A DNA stretch of 64,000 nucleotides from Bordetella sp. 02P26C-1 (GTDB lineage Bacteria; Pseudomonadota; Gammaproteobacteria; Burkholderiales; Burkholderiaceae_B), in NCBI RefSeq assembly GCF_009763255.1, contig NZ_WSJB01000007.1:1-64000 (forward strand). Direction: 5' to 3'. Made by a program: the position numbers and the translations under genes. The notes beneath the pieces were generated by a model that made no database searches, was not told the origin of the DNA, and saw nothing but the letters and a program-made list of their open reading frames with translations. This document shows, piece after piece, positions 10,111 through 18,590 of this stretch. Position 1 is the first letter of the stretch. Every line of letters starts with the position of its first letter.

Positions 10111-10767
10111 TTAAGGGTTAAAGGCAGCGGCGCAGGTACGCGCAGCGGCCAGGATGTCGGGGGCTTCGAAAAGCCCGGTGATGACGGCGATGCTGTCGGC
10201 GCCAGCGCTTGCCACCTCAGGGGCGCGCGCCGGGGTAATGCCTCCGATGGCGACCACGGCGGCCCGCCGGGCAGACTGGCCGGCATGCGCGGTCGCGAGG
10301 TCGCGCGCTTGTGCCAGAAGACCGAGCGGCGCCTGCACGGCTTGTGGCTTGGTCGGGGAGACGTACACCGCGCCAAAGGCAATGTAGTCAGCGCCCGCCT
10401 CCAGCAATTGACGCGCGCGATCCAGTTCGTTGTAGCACGAAGCGCCGAGCACGAAATCCGCGCCGGCGGCCGCACGCGCTTCGGCCAGATCGCCGTCGTC
10501 GCGGCCCAGATGCGCGCCATCGGCACCCACCTCCAGCGCGAGCCGCCAATGATCGTTGACGAGGAACACCACACCCAGCTCGCGGCATAGCGGCGCCAGC
10601 GCGCGCGCTTGTTCCGCGCGTTGTTGCGCACTGGCGTTCTTGCGGCGCAGTTGCAGCGCCCGCATGCCGCCCTCAGCGGCGGCACGCACGGCGGCCAGCA
10701 ATCGGTCGGTGTCATCCCATTCGGGCGTCACGCCGTACAGGCCAGACGGAAAACGTAAGGTCGTCAT
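10111..10767 (-). CDS. thiE: Thiamine-phosphate synthase
   Basis: 218 residues. It joins HMP-pyrophosphate to the thiazole phosphate to make thiamine monophosphate. The TIM-barrel motifs are present: QLRRKNAS for diphosphate binding, VNDHWRLALEVGADGAHLG, and the GGITPARAPEV phosphate loop. Its start overlaps the thiD stop by 4 nt, so the two thiamine enzymes are translationally coupled. Confidence 0.93.
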   Translation of the reverse strand: MTTLRFPSGLYGVTPEWDDTDRLLAAVRAAAEGGMRALQLRRKNASAQQRAEQARALAPLCRELGVVFLVNDHWRLALEVGADGAHLGRDDGDLAEARAAAGADFVLGASCYNELDRARQLLEAGADYIAFGAVYVSPTKPQAVQAPLGLLAQARDLATAHAGQSARRAAVVAIGGITPARAPEVASAGADSIAVITGLFEAPDILAAARTCAAAFNP

Positions 10768-11564
10768 TGGGTTCCCAATCGATTCGGAATACGGCGGCCC
10801 ATGCCGGGCAGGAAAGCGGTTGCCAGTACGCCTTCGGCGTAATGCAGCGCTTGCTCAACGGCTTTGGGCATTTCCAGGCCCTGGGCCAGCATCGCGGCGG
10901 CGGCCGTTGCCGCCACGCCGCCCGTGTCGGCGTTACGCTCCGGAGGAGCCTGCCAGGGCCAGCTGGCGGTCTGGCCGCCGGGGCCGAGCAGCACATTGGC
11001 GTGATGACCGGGACGCACCGGGGCCCCCAGCACCAGTACCCACTGGGCGCCGGCGGCGGCGAGGGCGTGCATGGGCGTGGCCGCCTCGCCCAGGTCAATC
11101 TCGCCATCGGCATGCCATTGCGCGAGCCGCATATGCTCGATTACCACCAGATCCGTCTGAGGCAGCACCAATTCCAGCGTGGCGGCCAACAGGTCTTGCG
11201 CATCGTCTTCGGCGGCGACGTCCTCGGCCACCAGGCCGCGCGGGCCCAGGTGCAGCACCAGCGGCACCTGACTATAGTCCGCGGCGATCTGAGCGACGAC
11301 ACTGGCGGTCTCGGCGGTGTAAATTCCACCGACTTTGATCGCCTGCACGGGCATGTCTTCGAGCAGGCAGCGCGCCTGGTCGTCGATCAGGTCGGGCGGC
11401 ACGGGATGGATGTCCTCGATGGCGGCCGTGTCCTGCACGGTGAGGGCGGTCGCCGCGGCCAGGCCGTGGCAGCCCAGGCGGGCGCTGGTCACGGCATCGG
11501 CGGGTAGCCCGTCGGCGCTTGTGGGGTCAACCGGCCCGAAAATCAAGATAAGAGGGGGAGTCAC
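10764..11564 (-). CDS. thiD: Divergent hydroxymethylpyrimidine/phosphomethylpyrimidine kinase (ThiD family)
   Basis: 266 residues beginning at GTG 11564; no in-frame ATG lies nearby. It should phosphorylate HMP and HMP-P. The fold is recognisable from LILIFGP, the LGCHGLAAATALTVQDT segment, PVQAIKVGGIYT and an end like ALHYAEG. Two core motifs differ: the usual S.GGAGIQAD loop reads DPTSADGLPAD, and the GTGC anion-hole motif with its conserved Cys reads DTGGVAAT. Coupling to thiE supports a thiamine role. Divergent ThiD proteins of this kind appear, from memory, in Bordetella, so this is probably lineage-wide rather than decay. No TPP riboswitch is seen upstream. Confidence 0.8.
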   Translation of the reverse strand: MTPPLILIFGPVDPTSADGLPADAVTSARLGCHGLAAATALTVQDTAAIEDIHPVPPDLIDDQARCLLEDMPVQAIKVGGIYTAETASVVAQIAADYSQVPLVLHLGPRGLVAEDVAAEDDAQDLLAATLELVLPQTDLVVIEHMRLAQWHADGEIDLGEAATPMHALAAAGAQWVLVLGAPVRPGHHANVLLGPGGQTASWPWQAPPERNADTGGVAATAAAAMLAQGLEMPKAVEQALHYAEGVLATAFLPGMGRRIPNRLGTQ

Positions 11565-11733
11565 GGAGTCACATGCTGCGGGTGTAGCGGTTTTTTTACC
11601 CGGCTGCGCGCGGCAAATCGGGCAACCGCTATTGGGTTTCGGTAAGATGACCCCATTCTAATGGATGCGACCTGCGGTTTGCCCGTCGCGGGCGGGTTGG
11701 GTCGCCACTTGATGTCATAGAGAATAGACAATT

Positions 11734-11898
11734 ATGCGTACTTGGATGTGTTTGATTTGTGGTTGGGTCTACGACGAAGAGGCCGGCCTGCCGGATGAGG
11801 GGATCCCACCGGGCACCCGTTGGGAAGACGTACCGCCGAACTGGGTCTGTCCCGAGTGCGGCGCGCGCAAGGAAGACTTCGAACTGACGGAAATCTGA
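11734..11898 (+). CDS. Rubredoxin
   Basis: A 54-residue iron protein. The Fe-binding cysteines are C6, C9 (MCLICGWVYDE) and C39, C42 (CPECGARKEDFE), the two CxxCG-type knuckles of rubredoxin. It carries single electrons in the cytoplasm, in aerobes often to alkane hydroxylases or to reductases that limit oxidative stress. It is divergent from thiD (169-nt gap) and is followed 46 nt later by yqgE. No obvious ribosome site precedes ATG 11734 (AGACAATT). Confidence 0.93.
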   Translation: MRTWMCLICGWVYDEEAGLPDEGIPPGTRWEDVPPNWVCPECGARKEDFELTEI

Positions 11899-11944
11899 TC
11901 GTGACGGCGGCTCTGCCGCCGCACATCACCCCTTGGGGGATGAC

Positions 11945-12559
11945 ATGACCGACGACAACACCGATTTCACGATGGACGACGCAAGCGACACGCCGTCCGA
12001 GGCGCCGGCCACGGATTTTTCCAATCAGTTCCTGATCGCCATGCCGCAGATGGTAGAGGGCAATCTGGCGGGCACCGTCATTTACATTTGCGAGCACACC
12101 CAGCGGGGCGCGTTGGGCCTGGTGATCAACCGGCCAACCGACCTTACGCTGGAGGGGCTGCTCGAGCGCATTGATCTCAAACTGGAAATCCAGCCCACCC
12201 GCGAAACCCCTGTGTTTTTCGGTGGGCCAGTTCAGACAGATCGCGGATTCGTGCTGCACGCGCCGGCCGGCGACTATACCTCCAGCATCAAGCTGGGCGA
12301 TATGGCGCTCACCACATCACGCGACGTGCTGCAGGCCGTCGCCGAAGGGCGCGGCCCCGAGCGCTTGCTGGTCACGCTGGGTTACGCCGGCTGGGGCGCG
12401 GGACAACTCGAGAGCGAGATGGCACAGAACGCCTGGCTTAACGTCAGCGCGGACGCCACCGTGATTTTCGATGTGCCGCCCGAGGACCGTTATCCCGCCG
12501 CGATGAAGCTGTTGGGAATCGACCCGGTCATGCTGGCCACTGGTGCGGGGCATGCCTGA
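11945..12559 (+). CDS. YqgE/AlgH family protein
   Basis: 204 residues: an acidic N-terminal tail, then the conserved DUF179 fold with FLIAMPQM, GALGLVINRP, VFFGGPV and LGYAGWGAGQLE. The molecular role of YqgE/AlgH is unsettled. ATG 11945 is preceded by GGGGGA with 4 nt spacing; an in-frame TTG at 11933 is less likely. The end overlaps ruvX, a very common pairing in proteobacteria. Confidence 0.9.
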   Translation: MTDDNTDFTMDDASDTPSEAPATDFSNQFLIAMPQMVEGNLAGTVIYICEHTQRGALGLVINRPTDLTLEGLLERIDLKLEIQPTRETPVFFGGPVQTDRGFVLHAPAGDYTSSIKLGDMALTTSRDVLQAVAEGRGPERLLVTLGYAGWGAGQLESEMAQNAWLNVSADATVIFDVPPEDRYPAAMKLLGIDPVMLATGAGHA

Positions 12560-12947
12560 GGAAACCCTGCTGGCCTTTGATTTCGGCGAGAAAAAAATCG
12601 GCATTGCCATCGGCAACACGCTGACCCGACAGGCACGCCCGTTGGAGATTATTTTCTCCGAGGAGCGCGCCGTGCGTTTCGGGCGCATCGCGGCGTTGCT
12701 CGAGGAATGGCATCCCCAGCGCGTCGTTGTCGGTCTGGCACTGGCCAGCGATGGCGGCGATCAGCCGGCGACCGCGCGTTGCCGGCGGTTTGCCAACCAG
12801 CTCAACGGTCGGTTCGGCCTGGATGTGGTGCTGGTCGACGAACGCGGCTCCAGCATGGAAGCGCAGGAGCTCCTGGGCACGAACGCGCCTGACGACGCCA
12901 TGGCGGCGGCGGTCATCCTGCAACGGTATCTCGACGCGCTGCCCTGA
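12552..12947 (+). CDS. ruvX: Putative pre-16S rRNA nuclease / Holliday junction resolvase homolog
   Basis: 131 residues with the RNase H-like pattern of YqgF: AFDFGEKKIGIAIGN near the start, VVGLALASDGG, and VDERGSSMEAQELL near the end. In E. coli the homolog acts in 16S rRNA 5' end maturation. ATG 12552 overlaps the yqgE stop region; GTG 12543 would add three residues. In many betaproteobacteria pyrR-pyrB-pyrC follow ruvX; here plsC follows directly. Confidence 0.92.
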   Translation: MPEETLLAFDFGEKKIGIAIGNTLTRQARPLEIIFSEERAVRFGRIAALLEEWHPQRVVVGLALASDGGDQPATARCRRFANQLNGRFGLDVVLVDERGSSMEAQELLGTNAPDDAMAAAVILQRYLDALP

Positions 12948-12972
12948 AGGCAGCCGTCCCGGAGCCCTGAAT

Positions 12973-13722
12973 TTGTTGTTATTAAAACTCCCGCTCATCC
13001 TCGTGCGCCTCGTGATCGTGGTGCTCTGGATTTTTAGCGGCCTGTTCTGTGTCGCGCTGATATTTCCCTTTATCTCCCGTCGCGCGCGCGCCCATATCAA
13101 CCGTGCCTGGTCGCGTCGGCTGATGGCTTTTTGCGGCATCCGCATTCGTGTCAGTGGCCGACCGCTATTGACCGGCCCCGCGTTGTGGGTCGCCAATCAC
13201 GTGTCGTGGATCGACATCTTCGTGCTGAACTCCGTGCGCGCGAATGCCTTTATCGCCAAGAGCGAAATCCGCCGCTGGCCGTTGATCGGCTGGCTGGTGG
13301 CGGGCGCGGGGACGTTGTTCATCGAGCGCGGCCAGCGCAACGCCGTGCAGGCCATGGCCGAGTTGGTGCGGGCGCGGTTCGACCAGGGCGAAGCTGTCGG
13401 CCTCTTTCCCGAGGGCACCACCAGCGAAGGCGAGACCGTACAGCCTTTCCATGCCAGTCTTTTTGAACCGGCGCGCGCCGCGGGTGTGCCCGTGCAGCCG
13501 GTGGTGTTGCGCTTTCTGCATCAAGGTCGACGCAGTGCGTTGGCCGCCTTTGTCGGCGAAGAAACGCTGGCCGCTAACCTGTGGCGCGTACTGGGTGCCA
13601 CCGGACTGGCGGTCGAAGTCGAATTCATCGATCCGTTACCTATGCAACGCGCCGACGGCACGCCGCTGTCGCGGCCGGAACTGTCGCGGCATGCGCGTGA
13701 GGCGATCGTGGCACGGCTGTAA
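12973..13722 (+). CDS. plsC: 1-acyl-sn-glycerol-3-phosphate acyltransferase
   Basis: 249 residues. It acylates lysophosphatidate to phosphatidate at the inner membrane. One N-terminal membrane helix (LPLILVRLVIVVLWIFSGLF) is followed by the acyltransferase motifs NHVSWID (HX4D) and FPEGTTSEG. The chosen start is TTG 12973 with GGAG 8 nt upstream; no ATG lies near. A frame extending back into ruvX is open but is a shadow. The gene starts 25 nt after ruvX. Confidence 0.9.
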   Translation: MLLLKLPLILVRLVIVVLWIFSGLFCVALIFPFISRRARAHINRAWSRRLMAFCGIRIRVSGRPLLTGPALWVANHVSWIDIFVLNSVRANAFIAKSEIRRWPLIGWLVAGAGTLFIERGQRNAVQAMAELVRARFDQGEAVGLFPEGTTSEGETVQPFHASLFEPARAAGVPVQPVVLRFLHQGRRSALAAFVGEETLAANLWRVLGATGLAVEVEFIDPLPMQRADGTPLSRPELSRHAREAIVARL

Positions 13723-13736
13723 TCACCCAGATCCCG

Positions 13737-13761
13737 GTGCGCCCCGGTCCTGTGGGCGCAC
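13737..13761. terminator. Hairpin between convergent plsC and apaH
   Basis: GTGCGCCC (13737-13744) pairs with GGGCGCAC (13754-13761) around a 9-nt loop, 15 nt after the plsC stop. There is no U-tract, so termination by this hairpin is only suggested by its position between convergent genes. Confidence 0.4.
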
Positions 13762-13847
13762 TCAGGTCGTACGGGTCGCCGGATATTTCCGCCTATTGAC
13801 GTGACTTTCTATCCGCCAAAAGCCCGGTCAGAACCAGCCAGAATGCA

Positions 13848-14687
13848 TTAATCAGCGAGCGGGTCGCGGGCTTGCTCGCACGTGATCTGCACGATCTTGC
13901 GATCCTGCAAGCGCATGGCGGTCAGCTGCCCGCCCCACACACATCCCGTATCCAGGCAGATGACGTCCGGGCGCACCGTCAACCCCAGGGTGGACCAGTG
14001 GCCGAACACCACCGTCACATCGCGTGTCTGCCGCTCCGGCACATCGAACCAAGGCACCAGACCCGCCGGCCAGGCGCCAGGGGCGACCTTGGTCTTGAAT
14101 TCCATCTCGCCGTCGGGCTTGCACAGGCGCATGCGGGTCAACGCATTGATGATGACGCGCATGCGTTTGCCGCCTTTTAACTCGTCATCCCACTGCGCCG
14201 GCTCATTGCCGTACATTTTGTCCAGCGCCTTTTTCCATTTCGGGCCCCGCAGCCGGTTCTGGATTTCCTCGGCCAGCGCAAGGGTTTTGGCGACATCCCA
14301 CTTGGGTAGCGCGCCGGCATGCACGAGCAGATGCCCCTGTTCGAAATGGGCAAGCGGCCGATGGCGCAGCCAGTCAATCAGTTCATCGGCATCGGGCGCG
14401 TTCAAAATGTCGTCGATGGTGTCCGATTTCGACGGCTTACGCACGCCGGCTACGACCGCCAGCAGATGCAGGTCATGATTGCCCAGCACCGACACGGCGC
14501 GGTCGCCCAGCGCCATGATGCGCCGCAGGCTCGCCAAGGAAGCGGGTCCACGATTGATCAGATCCCCCGCAAACCAGAACCGGGCCTCTGGCTCCGTGGC
14601 GATATCCGGGTGCGCCAATAACCGGTCCAACGGCGAGCAGCATCCCTGCACGTCGCCGATCATCCAAATACTGCTGCCTGCGCTCAT
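13848..14687 (-). CDS. apaH: Symmetrical bis(5'-nucleosyl)-tetraphosphatase
   Basis: 279 residues. It hydrolyses Ap4A to two ADP, and in some bacteria removes Np4 RNA caps. The calcineurin-like metal motifs are present: GDVQG near residue 12, [17 protein letters not shown], and a C-terminal VFGHWSTLG with [12 protein letters not shown] 14687 overlaps the lptG stop (ATGA), so the genes are coupled; a longer open frame upstream is a shadow of lptG. Confidence 0.95.
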   Translation of the reverse strand: MSAGSSIWMIGDVQGCCSPLDRLLAHPDIATEPEARFWFAGDLINRGPASLASLRRIMALGDRAVSVLGNHDLHLLAVVAGVRKPSKSDTIDDILNAPDADELIDWLRHRPLAHFEQGHLLVHAGALPKWDVAKTLALAEEIQNRLRGPKWKKALDKMYGNEPAQWDDELKGGKRMRVIINALTRMRLCKPDGEMEFKTKVAPGAWPAGLVPWFDVPERQTRDVTVVFGHWSTLGLTVRPDVICLDTGCVWGGQLTAMRLQDRKIVQITCEQARDPLAD

Positions 14688-15862
14688 ACCGGGGTTTTCC
14701 TCCAGGGCCATCGTGTTTGTATCAGGCGCGAGGTGACGTGCCGATACTCCATCAGCGATAGCGCGCCCAGAGCGATCAACACCGCGCCGAGATTCGGACC
14801 CAAGGCCGTCAACCAGGCCGGCCAGCGGCTCAGCATCCCTACGTTCAGCGCCAGCTGATTCAGCATGAAAAAGCCTACGCCCAGCAATATGCCGATAAAC
14901 ACCTTGGCGCCCACGCCGCCACGCCGCGTCTGCATGAAGCTGATCGGCGCCGCGATCGTGATCATCACGAAAAGCGTAAAGGGATAGGCCACCTTGCGCC
15001 ACAGCGCGACCACCTGCCGGCTGGCATCAAGCTGGTTGTGATGCAAATAATCGATGTAGTCGAGCAGCGTGCTGACCGACATGCGTTCCGGCGTCAGCAC
15101 GCGCGCCATCAGCCGGCTGGCGCTCAACGTGGTATCCAGCTCGCGTTGAGGCAGTTTGGTCACCTCGGCCGGCGGTCGGGCCGGGGGCTTGGCATTGGCC
15201 AAGGCCTGTGCGGCTTCTTTATCCAGATGCGTTTCGGTGACGTCATGCAGGACGAGTTTGTCCTCGGTAAAGGTGCCGTTGGCCGCCGTCGACAGGCTCG
15301 CCAACGTCAAGCCGGGCTCGAATTCATATAGCGTGACACCCTCCACATTGCCATTGGCCAACAGCTTGGCGATGTTGATGATGCGCGTGCCATTATCCCG
15401 CGTCGGTTCCTTGAACCAATAGCCGCTATCCATCCGCGCGCCGCTGGCCTTGCCCCGGAACATCAGGCTGGCTTCGCCGCTTTTGATCTCGGCTGCCGGT
15501 GTCACGAATTCCGACAGTAGCGTCGCGCCTATGACCAGCGGGATGGTGACGATCCACAGCATGCCCAATAGCCGCATCCCGCTGACGCCGGACACGCGCA
15601 AGATCACCAGTTCATTACGCTGCGCCAACCCGGCCAGCGCCAGCACCGCGCCGATCAGCAATCCGATCGGCAGCAAATCATAGAGGCGGGTGGGCAACGC
15701 GAGCGCCTGCATATACAGCAGGGCAAGCATGCTGAACTTATCCCCCACATTGTCCAGGTCATCGACCAGCGCGAAGAACGTAAATAACCCCAGCAGGGCC
15801 AGCAGGACCACTGCACAGGAGCGATAGATTTCGCGGGCCAGATATCGGCGGGCTGTACGCAT
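14684..15862 (-). CDS. lptG: LPS export ABC transporter permease
   Basis: 392 residues with the YjgP/YjgQ permease layout: three N-terminal membrane helices (about 18-38, 60-80, 98-120), a large periplasmic jellyroll, and three C-terminal helices. The phrase LARREIYR-like YLAREIYRS near the start and [18 protein letters not shown] are typical. It works with LptF and LptB2 to extract LPS from the inner membrane. LptF, usually its neighbour, is not in this window. ATG 15862 was chosen; TTG 15880 would add six residues and neither has a clear ribosome site. Confidence 0.92.
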   Translation of the reverse strand: MRTARRYLAREIYRSCAVVLLALLGLFTFFALVDDLDNVGDKFSMLALLYMQALALPTRLYDLLPIGLLIGAVLALAGLAQRNELVILRVSGVSGMRLLGMLWIVTIPLVIGATLLSEFVTPAAEIKSGEASLMFRGKASGARMDSGYWFKEPTRDNGTRIINIAKLLANGNVEGVTLYEFEPGLTLASLSTAANGTFTEDKLVLHDVTETHLDKEAAQALANAKPPARPPAEVTKLPQRELDTTLSASRLMARVLTPERMSVSTLLDYIDYLHHNQLDASRQVVALWRKVAYPFTLFVMITIAAPISFMQTRRGGVGAKVFIGILLGVGFFMLNQLALNVGMLSRWPAWLTALGPNLGAVLIALGALSLMEYRHVTSRLIQTRWPWRKTPV

Positions 15863-15961
15863 GAAAAAGTCGCGTGGCAAGGCGCGTAAACATGAAAGCT
15901 TACCAAAATCGATCGTGTACTAGACGCGGCCTCGCGATCGGTATGGCAAGCTTCCCGTGGG

Positions 15962-16696
15962 TTAGGGGATCTCGACCAGCTGCATGCGCCGGGTAAGGGT
16001 ATGGGTACGCGAATTCAGATAGCGGGTCGTGCGGTGCTTGTCGTAATAGCGCGGGTTAGGCAGCATCGCCGCCAGGCGCGCCGCTTGCGAGGCGCTCAGC
16101 CCGCCGGCGTGGGTCTTATAGTAATGCCGCGCCGCCGCCTCGGCGCCGAACACGCCTTCGCCCCATTCCGCCACATTCAGATAGAGCTCCAGAATGCGCT
16201 GTTTGGACATGACATGCTCGATCATATAGGCCAGCACCAGTTCCTGCCCCTTGCGCAGATAGCTGCGCGAGCTCGACAGGAACAGGTTCTTCGCCAGCTG
16301 CTGCGTGATGGTCGAGCCGCCACGCATCTTGGATCCGCCGCTTTCGGAGGCGCGCTGGTTGTATTCCCAAGCCTTGCGAATCGCCTCCCACTCCACGCCG
16401 TCGTGCCCGACGAAATTGGAGTCTTCCGAAGCCACCACCGCACGCTTGAGCGTGTTGCTGATCTTGTCGTAGGGCACCCACTGATATTGCAGTTGCGCAT
16501 CGGGATTCGTTTCGCGCAGGCGCGACAGCTCCTGGCGCATGATGGCGCTGCTGCCCGGGTCGCGATAGGCGTACCAGACGACTTGGCAGAACAGCCACAG
16601 CTGGACCAGGATCAACAGGCACAGCAGGGCGAGCAGGCCGGCGCCAATCACCCGGCCCCAGCGTATCCGATGCAGCGTCGTGCTCCGTGTCGCCAT
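15962..16696 (-). CDS. mtgA: Monofunctional biosynthetic peptidoglycan transglycosylase
   Basis: 244 residues: an N-terminal membrane anchor (about 16-44) and a GT51 glycosyltransferase domain. The catalytic motif is ASEDSNFVGHDG, followed by GGSTITQQLAKNLFLS and a helix of the form RILELYLNVAEWG. It polymerises lipid II glycan chains without a transpeptidase domain. It starts 6 nt after aroE ends on the same strand. Confidence 0.95.
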   Translation of the reverse strand: MATRSTTLHRIRWGRVIGAGLLALLCLLILVQLWLFCQVVWYAYRDPGSSAIMRQELSRLRETNPDAQLQYQWVPYDKISNTLKRAVVASEDSNFVGHDGVEWEAIRKAWEYNQRASESGGSKMRGGSTITQQLAKNLFLSSSRSYLRKGQELVLAYMIEHVMSKQRILELYLNVAEWGEGVFGAEAAARHYYKTHAGGLSASQAARLAAMLPNPRYYDKHRTTRYLNSRTHTLTRRMQLVEIP

Positions 16697-16702
16697 TGGC
16701 GA

Positions 16703-17563
16703 TCAGCCTTCGGCCAGCAGCGCCGCGCGCAACGTCGTCAATACCGGCGCGGGATCGGGTCGCACCCCGTGCCAGATCCAGAAGCTCTCCGCCGCCTGGG
16801 CGACCAGCATGCCCAGGCCGTCGGCGGTACGGGCCGCGCCTTCGGCGCTGGCTTGCTGCATGAAAGGCGTGGGCATGGCCGCATACATCATGTCGTAGGC
16901 CAATGCGTCATAGGCATACAGCCCGCGCGGTAACTGTAGCGGCGCGCCCTGCAAGCTGCTCGCCGTCGCGTTGATGACGACATTCCAGCCGCCCTCGATC
17001 ATGGCGTCATTCAAACCACCTGCTGTTACACGGGTCGCGCTTTGCTTAGCGGCCGACCAGGTCGTCACCAACTCCTCTGCGCGCGCCACGGTGCGGTTGA
17101 TGATGTGGATGTGCGAGCACCCCTGTTCCGCCAGCGGCTGCAGCACCCCACGCGCAGCGCCGCCCGCGCCGATCAACAGCACGCGCGCGCCAGCGAGCGT
17201 CACGCCCAGGCGCTGCAAATCGCTCACCAACCCCACGCCATCCGTATTGCAGCCATGCCAGGCATTGTCTTGCCACCACAGCGTATTGACCGCGCCCGCC
17301 AGACGCGCGCGTTCGCTCAAGTGATCTCGCGCGAGCGCGTAGGCTTCCGATTTAAAAGGCACCGTGACATTCATCCCCAGCCCGCCTTGTTCGCGAAACG
17401 CCTCGACGGTCGGAATAAATCCATCGATAGGCGCCAGCAGCGGCTCGTATTGCAAAGGCGTGCCCGTCTGCGCCGAAAACTGCGCGTGAATATACGGCGA
17501 GCGGCTATGGGCGACCGGATTGCCGATCACGGCATATCGGGGCAGCGAGCTGGTCGAAGTCAT
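16703..17563 (-). CDS. aroE: Shikimate dehydrogenase (NADP+)
   Basis: 286 residues. It reduces 3-dehydroshikimate to shikimate. The N-terminal substrate site is GNPVAHSRSPYIH, the catalytic Lys is in NVTVPFKSEAY, and the NADP loop is GAGGAARGVL. aroQ, two steps earlier in the shikimate pathway order, lies at 23355 on the other strand. The window thus holds two separate shikimate genes, not one operon. Confidence 0.96.
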   Translation of the reverse strand: MTSTSSLPRYAVIGNPVAHSRSPYIHAQFSAQTGTPLQYEPLLAPIDGFIPTVEAFREQGGLGMNVTVPFKSEAYALARDHLSERARLAGAVNTLWWQDNAWHGCNTDGVGLVSDLQRLGVTLAGARVLLIGAGGAARGVLQPLAEQGCSHIHIINRTVARAEELVTTWSAAKQSATRVTAGGLNDAMIEGGWNVVINATASSLQGAPLQLPRGLYAYDALAYDMMYAAMPTPFMQQASAEGAARTADGLGMLVAQAAESFWIWHGVRPDPAPVLTTLRAALLAEG

Positions 17564-17676
17564 CTGGGATGTCCGAAGTGTTGGTTATGAGGCCCAAGCC
17601 CACGCACGCGCCAAGCCGGTCTGGCAGACCAGGCTCCGCGACCCTTACGCGGGCCCAACGATAGCTTACGAAAATA

Positions 17677-18576
17677 TCATGGCGCCTGCGTCTGTAAACC
17701 GTCATTCACAAACTGCCAGGTCCGGGTAATTACTAATAAGTCGGTGTCTTTGACGATTTCAGGGGGCAATGGCGGGAAGGGCGCGGCCAGCTGAACGATA
17801 CGCCGCGCGGCCTGATTGAGCACCGCATGCACCGAGGGCTGATCGATCGTCACCGATTCCACACTGCCATCCGGCCGTATCGCCACGGTCAGTTGCAGTG
17901 AACCATAGAGGCGTCCGCGTGCCTCTTCCGGGTAATGGCGCGTGCCCAGCGCTTCGATCCGCGCGCGCCAGCTATCCAGATAGGCCGCGTACGGCGAGGC
18001 CTGCGCCGAGGGCGCGACAAAAGTCTTGCGGGGCAGGGCGTTATAAGCCTGTACGCGCGCGGCCAACGCGGCGATTTGCGCGTTTTGCACGATGCCGGGT
18101 TGCTCGTGCACGTCTTCGCCCTCCACGGTGGCATCCGGCCAGGGATAAACCGGCTGACGCTCCGCGCCGACCGTGGCCTGCGCCTGCAGCCGCGTCAATA
18201 GCCGCAATTGTTCCGCCTCCAATTGCGCCTGGCGCTTGCGCATGGCTTGCAGCACGACGGTTTCGGCCGATTCGCCAGTGCGCGGCAGCGGAGTCGTGGC
18301 GATCCCTTGATCGGCGTTGCCGCCACCGTCGACCTGGTGTTGTGCGACGACTTGCGGTCGCGCGGGCGCGAGTGTCGTGCGCGCATTAACCAGGGTGATT
18401 TCCAGCGGCGCTGACGCCACCGGACGCGGAGCCGGATCACTCCAACGCAATGCCAGCACACCCGCGTGCACCAGCAGCGAGATCGCGATCGCGATCCGCA
18501 AATAATGCTGAGCGGGCGCGCTTATCCATCGCAGCCACCCGCCTCGCGTCGAGGGAAAATCATCCAGGCGTCGCAC
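17677..18576 (-). CDS. TonB-like energy transducer protein
   Basis: 299 residues from GTG 18576; no ATG start is available in frame. There is one N-terminal membrane helix (about 25-45), a long Gln/Ala-rich helical middle with LEAEQLRLLTRLQAQA, and a C-terminal domain of TonB type with HYPEEARGRLYGSLQLTVAIRP and a final VITRTWQF. TonB proteins pass proton-motive energy from ExbBD to outer-membrane transporters. The typical Pro-Lys/Pro-Glu spacer is absent and no exbBD lies near, so it may serve another envelope function. It follows the RNase gene by 14 nt. Confidence 0.75.
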   Translation of the reverse strand: MRRLDDFPSTRGGWLRWISAPAQHYLRIAIAISLLVHAGVLALRWSDPAPRPVASAPLEITLVNARTTLAPARPQVVAQHQVDGGGNADQGIATTPLPRTGESAETVVLQAMRKRQAQLEAEQLRLLTRLQAQATVGAERQPVYPWPDATVEGEDVHEQPGIVQNAQIAALAARVQAYNALPRKTFVAPSAQASPYAAYLDSWRARIEALGTRHYPEEARGRLYGSLQLTVAIRPDGSVESVTIDQPSVHAVLNQAARRIVQLAAPFPPLPPEIVKDTDLLVITRTWQFVNDGLQTQAP

Positions 18577-18590
18577 AGCCGCATTGTAGG

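Noticed and set aside
8764-10590. 608-codon plus-strand frame opposite hemL and thiE
   Set aside because: Its translation is Gly/Ala/Asp/Gln-rich without motifs and lies antisense to two clear enzymes; a GC-rich shadow.
1-13000. Change of G/C strand bias suggesting the replication terminus
   Set aside because: The first 11 kb look G-rich on plus and later stretches C-rich, but 36-42 kb is G-rich again and no dif-like site was found; gene-level codon use explains it as well.
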